Shown: piece after piece, positions 9,382 through 18,434 of the stretch | Numbering within the stretch: the first letter of the stretch is position 1 | Layout: every line of letters begins with the position of its first letter | Origin: Simiduia litorea | Lineage (GTDB): Bacteria; Pseudomonadota; Gammaproteobacteria; Pseudomonadales; Cellvibrionaceae | Direction of reading: 5' to 3' | Assembly: GCF_042853465.1 (NCBI RefSeq) | Contig: NZ_AP031497.1 | Location: forward strand, 3,596,001-3,660,000 | Length of the DNA stretch: 64,000 nucleotides | The notes under the pieces: generated by a model | The model's database searches: none | Told to the model about the DNA's origin: nothing | Seen by the model: only the letters and a program-made list of their open reading frames with translations | Made by a program: the position numbers and the translations under genes

Positions 9382-10707
9382 ATGTCCAATATGACGCCAA
9401 GCGAAATTGTTCACGAACTCGACCGCCATATCGTTGGCCAAAAAGATGCCAAGCGCGCCGTTGCCATCGCCCTACGCAACCGCTGGCGGCGCATGCAACT
9501 CAATGATGATTTGCGCCCAGAAGTCACGCCAAAAAACATTCTTATGATTGGGCCTACAGGTGTGGGTAAAACGGAAATAGCACGGCGCTTAGCCAAACTC
9601 GCCAATGCACCTTTCGTTAAAGTGGAAGCCACCAAGTTTACCGAAGTGGGCTACGTTGGCCGCGATGTAGATTCCATCGTGCGCGACTTAGTCGACGTAT
9701 CGATCAAGATGTACCGCGAACAGGCCCAAGAAAAAGTTAAATACCGGGCCGAAGAAGCCGCCGAAGAGCGCATTCTCGACGTGCTGCTGCCACCCGCGCG
9801 CAATGCGGACGGCGAGGCAGAATCAAAAACAGACTCGGGCACGCGGCAAATTTTCCGTAAAAAGCTACGTGAAGGGCAACTCGACGATAAAGAGATCGAT
9901 ATCGACGTAGCCGCCACCAAAGTAGGTGTTGAGATCATGGCGCCGCCGGGCATGGAAGAAATGACCAGCCAGCTGCAAAACATGTTCTCGTCAATGGGCA
10001 AAGACAAAAAGAAAAAAGCCAAGATGACTGTTAAACAAGCCTTTAAGCAGCTATGCGATGAAGAAGCGGCAAAAATGGTCAACGAAGAAGAATTGAAAGC
10101 CCAAGCGATTGAGGCAGCCGAGCAAAACGGCATCGTCTTTATCGATGAAATTGACAAGGTGGCCAAGCGCGGTGGCACCAGTGGCGCCGACGTGTCGCGC
10201 GAAGGGGTGCAGCGGGATTTACTGCCACTCATCGAAGGCAGCACGGTTTCCACCAAGCACGGCATGATCAAAACCGATCATATTCTCTTTATCGCCAGCG
10301 GCGCCTTTCACTTTTCCAAGCCCTCAGACCTGATTCCCGAGCTGCAGGGCCGCCTGCCGATTCGCGTCGAACTGAAAGCCCTAACGCCGGAAGACTTCGA
10401 ACGCATTTTGACCGAGCCAACGGCGTCGCTCACCGAGCAGCAAAAAGCGCTGATGGCCACCGAGGGCGTCGATATCACCTTTACGCCAGACGGCATTAGG
10501 CGCATCGCCGAGACCGCCTATCAAGTTAACGAAAGAACGGAGAATATCGGCGCAAGACGGCTACACACTGTGATTGAAAAGCTCATTGAAGAGATTTCCT
10601 TCGAGGCCGGTAGTCAGGCTAAGGCGGTTACTATCGATGGTGCCTTTGTCGATTCGCAACTGGGCGCGCTGGCGCAAGATGAGGATCTCAGCCGTTTCAT
10701 TTTGTAA
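9382..10707 (+). CDS. hslU: ATP-dependent protease ATPase subunit HslU
   Basis: The 441-residue AAA+ unfoldase partners HslV. The N-terminus MTPSEIVHELDRHIVGQ is family-typical. Walker A is GPTGVGKTE, and the pore-loop region GYVGRDVDSIVRDL follows. An intermediate I-domain, Lys/Glu-rich, spans about 110-240. Walker B is IVFIDEIDKV. The C-terminus EDLSRFIL is the tail that docks into HslV and activates it. Confidence 0.97.
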   Translation: MSNMTPSEIVHELDRHIVGQKDAKRAVAIALRNRWRRMQLNDDLRPEVTPKNILMIGPTGVGKTEIARRLAKLANAPFVKVEATKFTEVGYVGRDVDSIVRDLVDVSIKMYREQAQEKVKYRAEEAAEERILDVLLPPARNADGEAESKTDSGTRQIFRKKLREGQLDDKEIDIDVAATKVGVEIMAPPGMEEMTSQLQNMFSSMGKDKKKKAKMTVKQAFKQLCDEEAAKMVNEEELKAQAIEAAEQNGIVFIDEIDKVAKRGGTSGADVSREGVQRDLLPLIEGSTVSTKHGMIKTDHILFIASGAFHFSKPSDLIPELQGRLPIRVELKALTPEDFERILTEPTASLTEQQKALMATEGVDITFTPDGIRRIAETAYQVNERTENIGARRLHTVIEKLIEEISFEAGSQAKAVTIDGAFVDSQLGALAQDEDLSRFIL

Positions 10708-10733
10708 ATACACCTCAGATAAGCCCCAGCAAA

Positions 10734-10759
10734 CGGAGGCTCAGCCAACTGAGCCTCCG
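10734..10759 (+). terminator. Strong hairpin 3' of hslU, without a T-run
   Basis: An 11-bp perfect stem (CGGAGGCTCAG paired with CTGAGCCTCCG) has a CCAA loop and lies 27 nt after the hslU stop. No U-tract follows, so it may be a 3'-end stabiliser, a processing site or a non-canonical terminator. Confidence 0.5.
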
Positions 10760-10871
10760 CCTACCCAGCCGCAAACTAAAGTATCCCTGCACCAAGCCGC
10801 TAACCTAATCTGAGCGTAGGAAGCCGTGAGCTGTCTACACTGTTGAAAGCATCTCAAAGAAAGGTAGCCGC

Positions 10872-12059
10872 ATGCATCGCCGCACCCATACCGGTCAAAG
10901 CCTGACCAAGCTCACAATTATAGTCACCAGCGTACTCGCATTCGTCTATCTGCTCGCCTGTGCCCTGCTGGTTTCGGCAAACCCGAGCAAAGCTACCCTG
11001 TTAACCTGCCTTGCGGGTATGGCCCTCCTGCTCATTATCAGCGCCACCTTTTTCATGCAGACCCGAGTCACCAGCCGGCTCAACACGATGGCGGATTTTT
11101 TAGTGTTAGTCGCAGACCCCAACAAGGCTCCGTCCTCATCCCTCAAGGATGACAGGAACGACGAACTCAGCTTCGCCGCTAACCTGCTCTCGGATTTTGT
11201 GGAGCACCTTCGACACATCATGGAGGACGTTCGGGTAGGGTCGCGTCAGCTAGCCAGTTTTTCCCAAACACTGGCACAATCGATGGACAGCACATTTAAA
11301 GAAGTCGACAACGAAACCCGCGACATAGAACAAGTTACCGCGGTCATACATCAAGTTGCCGCTGCCTCTCAGGCGCTATCTCAGCGAGGTCAGGAAATCA
11401 GTGCCGCGGCGGGCACCACCGTAGACTACTTAACCGAAGGCACCAAGGCTTACAGCGCCAGCAGAGATTCCGTGCAAACCTTAAGTAACAATATTCAAAA
11501 CATTGCGCAAGATATCGATCACCTCAAGCAGCAAAGCGCAGAGATTGGTACCGTGCTAGAAGTGATAGGCGGCATTGCCGAGCAAACCAATTTATTGGCC
11601 CTCAATGCCGCGATTGAAGCGGCGCGCGCCGGAGAACAAGGTCGCGGCTTCGCCGTGGTCGCCGACGAGGTGCGGGCGCTGGCACATCGGACTCAGGAAT
11701 CAACGGTGCAAATTCAAAAGACAGTGGCCGACCTGCAGGCCAGCGCCAACCACGCGGTAACAGGTATCGCCAATTGCAGCGAGCTCAGCGAGTCCAGCTT
11801 ACAGCAAAGCCTTGCGATGGAAAAAGTCATCAATAAGGCGCGCGAATCCACCAGCATTGTGAATGAGCTCACCCACCAAATCGCCACAGGCACGCAACAA
11901 CAGCAAGATGCCACCAATACGATTAATACCCGCATGAACCACATCAATGAGATCAGTAAAGCCGTGTGCCAACAGTTAAAAACCACCTCATCACAAGCGT
12001 ATGCACAACAAGAGGAGGCACAAAAAGTCGACAAAGCCCTCAATCAAATCTGTGTTTAA
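10872..12059 (+). CDS. Methyl-accepting chemotaxis-like signal transducer without a periplasmic sensor
   Basis: The 395-residue protein has two closely spaced transmembrane helices (about 15-35 and 44-63), so the periplasmic loop is only a few residues. A short HAMP-like linker follows, then a long coiled-coil MCP signalling domain. The signalling tip contains the conserved hairpin around EQTNLLALNAAIEAARAGE and GRGFAVVADEVRALA, which binds CheA/CheW. With no extracytoplasmic domain, it probably senses a membrane or cytoplasmic signal or relies on a partner. No che genes are nearby. The Shine-Dalgarno is AAAGGTAG. Confidence 0.88.
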   Translation: MHRRTHTGQSLTKLTIIVTSVLAFVYLLACALLVSANPSKATLLTCLAGMALLLIISATFFMQTRVTSRLNTMADFLVLVADPNKAPSSSLKDDRNDELSFAANLLSDFVEHLRHIMEDVRVGSRQLASFSQTLAQSMDSTFKEVDNETRDIEQVTAVIHQVAAASQALSQRGQEISAAAGTTVDYLTEGTKAYSASRDSVQTLSNNIQNIAQDIDHLKQQSAEIGTVLEVIGGIAEQTNLLALNAAIEAARAGEQGRGFAVVADEVRALAHRTQESTVQIQKTVADLQASANHAVTGIANCSELSESSLQQSLAMEKVINKARESTSIVNELTHQIATGTQQQQDATNTINTRMNHINEISKAVCQQLKTTSSQAYAQQEEAQKVDKALNQICV

Positions 12060-12207
12060 GCGCCAAATCTCGGTTTTGCAGCCCTTACAGCCAGTTAAAC
12101 ACCGGCACATCGAACCGCTGGCCAATAACGTATCCGTGAATTTACCGCTAAGACTGGGGAGAGACTTTGCTATACTCGCGCAAACTTTGTGTGACTAGTA
12201 GCAGAAA

Positions 12208-12582
12208 ATGATTCCTGAAAAAATCAAACATCACAAGGGCTCCAACCAACTAGAGCTGGTGTTTAATCAGCAGAGCTATCAATTGTCAGCAGAATACCTG
12301 CGTATTTCTTCGCCCTCAGCGGAAGTCAAAGGCCATGGCCCAGGCCAGGCAACGCTGCAATTTGGGAAACGCAATGTTGTTCTCCACAACGTTGAACCGG
12401 TTGGCAGCTATGCGCTCAAACTGGTGTTCAGTGATGGTCACGATTCCGGTCTCTACACTTGGCCCTATTTATTTGAACTTGCCAGCCAGTACCCACAGCG
12501 CTGGCAAGACTACCTCGATCAACTTCACTCGGCCCAAAAAACCCGCGACCCTGACACCAGCGTCGTAAAAATTATCAATTAA
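12208..12582 (+). CDS. DUF971 / gamma-butyrobetaine-hydroxylase N-domain-like protein
   Basis: The 124-residue protein matches the stand-alone DUF971 (GBBH-like N-terminal) family: LELVFNQQSYQLSAEYLRI, PSAEVKGHGPGQ and YTWPYLFEL. This domain often binds zinc or occurs fused to Fe-S assembly (ApbC/Mrp) proteins; as a single protein its role is unknown. It stands between the chemoreceptor and the RND pump on the same strand. A possible -10 box (TATACT, 12171-12176) lies upstream. Confidence 0.78.
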   Translation: MIPEKIKHHKGSNQLELVFNQQSYQLSAEYLRISSPSAEVKGHGPGQATLQFGKRNVVLHNVEPVGSYALKLVFSDGHDSGLYTWPYLFELASQYPQRWQDYLDQLHSAQKTRDPDTSVVKIIN

Positions 12583-12613
12583 TACCCAATAACATAAAGA
12601 CAAGGACGCAATC

Positions 12614-13795
12614 ATGACCCTTCTATCGTCACTCCACCGCAGCCTTTGGTTGTCGGCCTCAGCCGCTTTAATGCTAACCGCATGCGGACAAAAAGCAGAA
12701 CCACCAAAAGCACCGCCGCCGGCCGTGTCAGTGGTGGTTGTGTCTGCACAGGACATTGGCGGCAGCAGAGAATTTGTTGCGCGTACGGAAGCTTATTCCG
12801 AAGTACAGTTGATCGCGCGGGTTGAAGGCACGCTAGAAAAAACCAATTTCCAAGAAGGTGGCTTTGTCGCAAAAGATCAAGTCTTATTCGAAATTAACCA
12901 AGACACCTATAAAGCGCAATTGTCGCAAGCCAAAGCTGAGCTAGCGGCGCGCATCGCCGAGAAAGATCGCTCCGAGCGCGACTTAAAGCGCGGTGCCGAA
13001 TTAGCACCGCAAGGCTTTATCTCCCAGTCTGATTTGGACAAGTTAACCTCCAACAAGCAACAGGCTGATGCCGCTGTATTGGCCGCAGAAGCGGCTGTTG
13101 AAACGGCGCAAATTAATTTGAGCTACACCCGTATCCTCGCGCCCTTCGCCGGCCAAATTGGCAAATCAATTTACAGTGTGGGCAACACCGTCGGCCCCAA
13201 CAAAGGCGCTTTAGCTACACTGGTCAATATCGACAAAATCAAAGTTAACTTTCAACTCGAAGAAGCCAGCTACACGGCCTATCTACAAGAGCGCGCCAAA
13301 TCACAGGAAGCTGAAAAGCTCTATACGCTGAAGTTAATGCTGCCGAATAAAACCTTACACGATGCCTTGGGCGAGTTAGATTTTGCCGACACAAAAGTTG
13401 ATGCCACGACCGGCACCGTCAGCCTGCGCGCCGTATTTGACAACCCCGGCCACACGGTTCTGCCCGGCTTATACACCACGCTATTGGTAGAAAGCCAAAT
13501 CAAAGAAACCCGCGCACTCATCCCACAGGCCGCGGTTCAGGAAAACCAACAGGGCACCTTCGTGCTTGTGGTCGACAGCGAACAAAAAGTCGCACAACGC
13601 TTCGCCAAACTTGGCCAGCGCTTCGGTGCTATGTGGGTCGTCGAATCGGGACTTGAAGCAGGTGAAAAGGTTATCGTCGAAGGCCTACAAAAAGTCAGAG
13701 CGGGCGCTGTCGTCGCGCCCACAGTGAAAGTCGTAGACCCTAAAACTGGCGCGGTTAGCGAGCATACTGCCCCCGCTGCCAGCCAAGAGGGCTAA
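12614..13795 (+). CDS. RND efflux periplasmic adaptor (membrane fusion) lipoprotein, MexA/AcrA type
   Basis: The 393-residue protein links an RND pump to an outer-membrane channel. A lipoprotein signal ends in the lipobox LTAC. Order of parts: barrel-sandwich half (VQLIARVEGTLEKTNFQEGG), alpha-hairpin coiled coil (about 95-150), second lipoyl half (LSYTRILAPFAGQIGKS), beta-barrel, and membrane-proximal domain (QAAVQENQQGTFVLVV). The Shine-Dalgarno is AAGGA. It lies 2 nt upstream of the pump gene, so the two are translationally linked. There is no regulator or outer-membrane factor next to it. Confidence 0.95.
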   Translation: MTLLSSLHRSLWLSASAALMLTACGQKAEPPKAPPPAVSVVVVSAQDIGGSREFVARTEAYSEVQLIARVEGTLEKTNFQEGGFVAKDQVLFEINQDTYKAQLSQAKAELAARIAEKDRSERDLKRGAELAPQGFISQSDLDKLTSNKQQADAAVLAAEAAVETAQINLSYTRILAPFAGQIGKSIYSVGNTVGPNKGALATLVNIDKIKVNFQLEEASYTAYLQERAKSQEAEKLYTLKLMLPNKTLHDALGELDFADTKVDATTGTVSLRAVFDNPGHTVLPGLYTTLLVESQIKETRALIPQAAVQENQQGTFVLVVDSEQKVAQRFAKLGQRFGAMWVVESGLEAGEKVIVEGLQKVRAGAVVAPTVKVVDPKTGAVSEHTAPAASQEG

Positions 13796-13797
13796 TC

Positions 13798-16700
13798 ATG
13801 ATCAGTAAATTCTTTATCCATCGGCCTAAATTCGCCTTTGTTATCTCCATTGTCATCACGCTAGCGGGTTCGCTATCGCTCATGACCCTGCCCGTTAACC
13901 TCTACCCAGAAATTGCACCGACGCAAATACAGGTGACTGCTACCTATCCCGGCGCCTCGGCCGATGTCGTTGAAGAAACCGTACTGCGGCCGCTCGAAGA
14001 GCAAATTAACGGCGTTGAAGGCATGGAGTTCATGGAGTCTACGGCTTCTAACTCAGGCCTCGCCACCATCACCGTGACCTTTAAAACCGGTGTCGACGGC
14101 GACATGGCGCAAGTGAATGTAAAAAACCGCGCATCGCTGGCAGAAAGTTCATTACCACCTGAAGTTATGCGCGATGGCGTGCAAACGCTGAAGCAATCCA
14201 CCAGCATGTTACTGGGCATTAATTTAATTGGCGAAAGCGAACAGTTCGACACCACGTTTTTATCAAATTACGCCATCAGTAACTTGCAAGAACCTTTGGC
14301 ACGTATCGCCGGTGTCGCCAAGGCCGAAGTGATGGGTGACTTCCAATACGCCATGCGGATTTGGTTAGACCCGACAAAAATGAACGCGCTAGACGTTACG
14401 GTTACCGATATCCAAGCGGCAATCACTGAGCAAAATACGGTCGTTGCTGCCGGTAAATTAGGTGCTGGCCCCGTCATTCCTGGTCAACAATTTGAATACA
14501 CCATTCAAACTCAGGGTCGCTTGCAAGACGCCTCACAATTTGCCGACACAATCATTCGCGCCAACCCCGATGGCCGCTTCCTACGTCTTAAAGATGTGGC
14601 TCGCGTAGAGATGGGTTCGCGCAGTTATAGCAACGCCGTAAAGCTCGATGGTCAAGACACCGCCTTTCTGGTCATTTATCAATTATCTGACGCCAACGCC
14701 ACCTTAGTGGCCGAAGCAATTCATGCCGAAATGGCGCGTTTAGCACCGATGTTGCCCGACGGGATGCGCTATGAAATTCTGTACGACACGACCGATTTTA
14801 TTAACGAATCTATAGCCGAAGTTTACTCCACACTGTTTGTTGCTGTGGCCTTGGTGATCTTGGTTGTATTTTTATTTTTACAAAATTGGCGTGCGACGCT
14901 AATTCCCGCCATTGCCATACCGGTATCCCTTATCGGTACCTTCGCGTTGATGAATGCACTCGGCTATTCAGTCAATACCATCACCTTATTTGGCTTAGTC
15001 CTCGCCATTGGAGTGGTGGTAGATGATGCCATTGTGGTCATTGAAAACGTCGAGCGCATCATGAAAGAGGAAGGCTTAGGTGGCGTGGACGCCACACTAA
15101 AAGCCATGGAGCAAGTCACTGGCCCGATCATCGCCACCACCTTAGTGCTGATGGCTGTGTTCGTGCCAGTGGGCTTCATGCCTGGCATCACCGGTGAAAT
15201 TTACAAACAATTCTCCGTAACCATTTCCTCAGCGGTATTTATCTCCTCCATCAATGCACTCACCTTAAGCCCAGCGCTCTGCGCGGTGTTGCTAAAACCC
15301 GAGCACATGACACCGATTAAATGGTTGGCGCCCGTGGAAAAGTTAATCCACCGCTCAACCGCCGGTTACACTGGCATCGTCGGCTGGCTATTAAAGCGCG
15401 GTGGGCGGGTAGCCGTATTTACACTGCTATTGCTCGGTGGCACTTACTGGTTAATTGCTAGCACGCCCACAGGCTTCGTGCCCAATGAAGACCAAGGCTT
15501 CTTGTTCGTGGATGTGCAATTACCCGACGCTGCATCAGCCAATCGCACCGAAGAGGTGATGCAGAAAATCACCGGCTGGGTGGGTAACGAGCCAGGCGTA
15601 CGCAACTTTATTACTGTGTCGGGTTTCAGTATTCTCAGCGGCGGCGCCACCAATGGCGGCCTCGGTATTGTCATTTTAGATCACTGGTCAAAGCGCAAAG
15701 ACCCCGCACTGTTCGCCGACACACTACAGAAAAAATTACAGGGTAAGTTATGGGCGCTACCCGACGCGCAAGTTATGGTGATCAACCCACCGCCAGTGCC
15801 CGGTTTGGGCAGTGCCTCGGGTTTTGACTTTAGGTTACAAGACACGCAAGGGCGGGACTCGAAAGAGCTGGCTGCGGTAATGGGCGGGTTAATCTATTCC
15901 GCCAACCAGCGCGAGGATTTGGCCTACGCTTTTAGCACCTTCCGCGCCAATGTGCCGCAATACTTCTTGGACGTCGACCGCAATAAAGCCAAGGCTATGG
16001 GTATCCAATTGTCGGATATTTTCATGACCCTGCAGGCGCAACTCGGCTCGCTCTACATCAATGACTTCTCCAAGTTTGGCCGCAATTATCGGGTCATGAT
16101 TCAAGCGGAAAGCCAGTTCCGCCAAGAGCCGTCGGATTTACTGCACTTCTACGTGCGCAATAGAGACGGGCAAATGGTGCCGCTCTCGACGCTCGCGACC
16201 CTCTCGCCAGCACAGGGGCCAACGTCTATCTCCCGCTTCAACATGTTCCGCTCGGCCACCATCAATGGCGAAGCGGCCCCAGGCTTCAGCTCCGGCGACG
16301 CACTGCAAGCCATGCAACTGCTGGCCGATCAACTGCCCGATGGTTACGCTTTCGAGTGGGCCGGACAATCTCGGCAAGAAGTGGAGGCCGGTAATCTAGC
16401 CCCCATTTTATTTGGCCTAGCGATTCTGTTCGTCTACCTCTTCTTAGTGGCGCAGTACGAAAGCTGGAATATCCCTTTCGCCGTACTCGGGGCAGTACCT
16501 ATCGCTATTTTTGGTGCCTTGGCGGGATTATCCCTGGCCGGTATGGTTAACGATGTTTACGCCCAAGTGGGTATGGTGCTACTCATTGGCTTGGCGGCAA
16601 AAACCGCCATTCTCATCGTCGAGTTCGCGGTGGAGCAGCGCGCTGCTGGGGATTCGGTTATCGAGGCCGCCGCCAACGCCGCGCGCCTGCGCTTCCGCGC

Positions 16701-16905
16701 CGTACTGATGACCGCGCTGTCTTTCGTATTGGGCGTGATTCCCTTGGTAACAGCCACGGGCGCTGGCGCCGCGTCGCGGGTGTCCTTGGGGGTCACCGTG
16801 TTGTGCGGGATGCTCGCCGCAACCTTGATAGGCACGGTACTTTTGCCGTCTTTCTACCAAGGCATACAAAACCTCCGAGAGAAGTTCAAAGCGCAGCAGG
16901 ACTAG
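13798..16905 (+). CDS. RND multidrug efflux transporter, HAE1 family (AcrB/MexB-like)
   Basis: The 1035-residue inner-membrane proton/drug antiporter has the usual 12 helices and two large periplasmic loops. The N-terminus MISKFFIHRPKFAFVISI is typical. The proton-relay motif GVVVDDAIVVIEN carries the paired Asp residues of helix 4. LIGLAAKTAILIVEFA carries the conserved Lys of helix 10. Length matches MexB and AcrB. Substrate range cannot be inferred. As no oprM/tolC-like gene follows, it must use an outer-membrane channel encoded elsewhere. Confidence 0.96.
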   Translation: MISKFFIHRPKFAFVISIVITLAGSLSLMTLPVNLYPEIAPTQIQVTATYPGASADVVEETVLRPLEEQINGVEGMEFMESTASNSGLATITVTFKTGVDGDMAQVNVKNRASLAESSLPPEVMRDGVQTLKQSTSMLLGINLIGESEQFDTTFLSNYAISNLQEPLARIAGVAKAEVMGDFQYAMRIWLDPTKMNALDVTVTDIQAAITEQNTVVAAGKLGAGPVIPGQQFEYTIQTQGRLQDASQFADTIIRANPDGRFLRLKDVARVEMGSRSYSNAVKLDGQDTAFLVIYQLSDANATLVAEAIHAEMARLAPMLPDGMRYEILYDTTDFINESIAEVYSTLFVAVALVILVVFLFLQNWRATLIPAIAIPVSLIGTFALMNALGYSVNTITLFGLVLAIGVVVDDAIVVIENVERIMKEEGLGGVDATLKAMEQVTGPIIATTLVLMAVFVPVGFMPGITGEIYKQFSVTISSAVFISSINALTLSPALCAVLLKPEHMTPIKWLAPVEKLIHRSTAGYTGIVGWLLKRGGRVAVFTLLLLGGTYWLIASTPTGFVPNEDQGFLFVDVQLPDAASANRTEEVMQKITGWVGNEPGVRNFITVSGFSILSGGATNGGLGIVILDHWSKRKDPALFADTLQKKLQGKLWALPDAQVMVINPPPVPGLGSASGFDFRLQDTQGRDSKELAAVMGGLIYSANQREDLAYAFSTFRANVPQYFLDVDRNKAKAMGIQLSDIFMTLQAQLGSLYINDFSKFGRNYRVMIQAESQFRQEPSDLLHFYVRNRDGQMVPLSTLATLSPAQGPTSISRFNMFRSATINGEAAPGFSSGDALQAMQLLADQLPDGYAFEWAGQSRQEVEAGNLAPILFGLAILFVYLFLVAQYESWNIPFAVLGAVPIAIFGALAGLSLAGMVNDVYAQVGMVLLIGLAAKTAILIVEFAVEQRAAGDSVIEAAANAARLRFRAVLMTALSFVLGVIPLVTATGAGAASRVSLGVTVLCGMLAATLIGTVLLPSFYQGIQNLREKFKAQQD

Positions 16906-16944
16906 GCCTAGCCCACGCGGCGCAGCCACAACCAGCGATGCAAA

Positions 16945-16970
16945 ACCGAGCCTAGCGCTCGGTTTTTTTT
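16945..16970 (+). terminator. Intrinsic terminator after the RND operon
   Basis: A 7-bp stem (ACCGAGC/GCTCGGT, 5-nt loop) is followed by eight T residues. Confidence 0.88.
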
Positions 16971-17032
16971 GGCCGACAAAAGCCCTTTAACAAGGTAGAA
17001 TCTGACTCACTGACAGACTTAAGCGAATTCCC

Positions 17033-17782
17033 ATGTCCGAGAAAAACACCACCCACTTTGGCTTTGAACAAGTTGCCGTTGAAGACAAGGCTAAACGCGT
17101 AGCCGGCGTATTTCACTCCGTTGCGGCCAAATACGACCTGATGAATGATGTGATGTCGGGCGGCGTACACCGCTTGTGGAAACGCTTTACCATTGAGCTA
17201 TCTGGCGTTCGCCCCGGCGACAAAGTGCTCGACATTGCCGGCGGCACCGGCGATTTAAGTCACAAGTTTGCCCGCTTAGTGGGGCCAGAGGGCCAAGTCA
17301 TCCTCGCCGACATCAACGAATCTATGCTGCGGGTCGGGCGCGACAAATTGATCGACCTTGGCGATGTGGGCAACGTCCAATATGCCCAAGCCGATGCCCA
17401 ATACCTGCCCTTCCCAGACAACACCTTTGATTGCATCACCATTGCCTTTGGTTTGCGCAATGTCACCGACAAAGACCTAGCGCTGGCATCCATGCTGCGT
17501 ATTTTAAAGCCCGGTGGGCGCTTGCTGGTGCTGGAGTTTTCCAAACCCACACACAGCCTGCTAGAAAAAGTCTACGACACTTATTCTTTCCGCATCCTAC
17601 CGTTCATGGGCAAGTTGATTGCCAACGACAGCGAATCTTATCGCTACTTAGCTGAAAGCATTCGCATGCACCCGGATCAAGAAACCTTAAAAACCATGAT
17701 GCAAAACGCCGGCTTTGCCGAAACCCGTTTTTACAACATGACCGGCGGTATCGTCGCGCTGCACAAGGGCATAAAACCCTAA
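17033..17782 (+). CDS. ubiE: Ubiquinone/menaquinone biosynthesis C-methyltransferase
   Basis: The 249-residue class I SAM methyltransferase catalyses C-methylation of the demethylated quinone ring. Motifs are VAAKYDLMNDVMSGG, the SAM-binding VLDIAGGTGDLS, and DCITIAFGLRNVTD. It heads ubiE-ubiJ-ubiB, a conserved proteobacterial operon. The stop codon overlaps the ubiJ start (TAATG). Confidence 0.97.
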   Translation: MSEKNTTHFGFEQVAVEDKAKRVAGVFHSVAAKYDLMNDVMSGGVHRLWKRFTIELSGVRPGDKVLDIAGGTGDLSHKFARLVGPEGQVILADINESMLRVGRDKLIDLGDVGNVQYAQADAQYLPFPDNTFDCITIAFGLRNVTDKDLALASMLRILKPGGRLLVLEFSKPTHSLLEKVYDTYSFRILPFMGKLIANDSESYRYLAESIRMHPDQETLKTMMQNAGFAETRFYNMTGGIVALHKGIKP

Positions 17783-18408
17783 TGCTCGAATTGAATGTCG
17801 CCGCCTTAGCCGCAGCCGAAACACTGATCAATAAAGCGCTGCGCTACGACCCCGCGAGTAAAGCGGCACTGCAAAAGCTTGCCGGTAAAGTGTTGCATAT
17901 ACACATTAACCAGCCCGCATTTAACCTCTATATTTGCCCGCGCGCTGATCAACTGGATCTGCAGGCCCATTGTGATCTCCCCGTACACTGCAAACTATCA
18001 GGTAGCCTGAAAGATTTAATCGCACTGGCCGGCGGCGATAACTTCAATTTTTCCGGCACCGGCGTTAGCGTCACGGGCCAAACAAATCTATTGCTTAATC
18101 TGCGCGATATTGTGGTCAATCTAGATATCGACTGGGAGGATTGGCTAGCCAGCTATACCGGCGACGAAATAGCCAGCCCATTAGCAAATATCATGCGCAA
18201 CACGGCCAGTTTTGTTAACGCGCGCATGCGCGCGGCGAAAGACAATATCGAGCCCTATTTGAGCGAAGAGGTGGCCTTAGTACCAACCAAGGTAGCGCTA
18301 GAAAATTTTGCCACTCAGGTCGAAAACCTGCAGCAAAATACCGAGCGCCTCGAGGCGAAACTGCACGCACTGGCACGAAAAATTCAGCAGAAAAACTCAC
18401 CAGCCTAA
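17782..18408 (+). CDS. ubiJ: Ubiquinone biosynthesis accessory factor UbiJ (SCP2 domain)
   Basis: The 208-residue protein has an N-terminal SCP2 lipid-binding fold (GSLKDLIAL and the LNLRDIVVNLDIDWEDWL region). A C-terminal coiled coil (about 165-205, VENLQQNTERLEAKLHALAR) is typical of UbiJ. In E. coli UbiJ works with UbiK in the soluble Ubi complex that handles ubiquinone intermediates. Position between ubiE and ubiB supports the assignment. Confidence 0.92.
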   Translation: MLELNVAALAAAETLINKALRYDPASKAALQKLAGKVLHIHINQPAFNLYICPRADQLDLQAHCDLPVHCKLSGSLKDLIALAGGDNFNFSGTGVSVTGQTNLLLNLRDIVVNLDIDWEDWLASYTGDEIASPLANIMRNTASFVNARMRAAKDNIEPYLSEEVALVPTKVALENFATQVENLQQNTERLEAKLHALARKIQQKNSPA

Positions 18409-18434
18409 TTCACCAAAGTAAGGGTCCCAACCGC

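Noticed and set aside
9651..10271. Long minus-strand frame of 206 codons inside hslU
   Set aside because: It is antisense to a highly conserved gene, with Ser/Arg-rich composition typical of a GC-skewed shadow frame.
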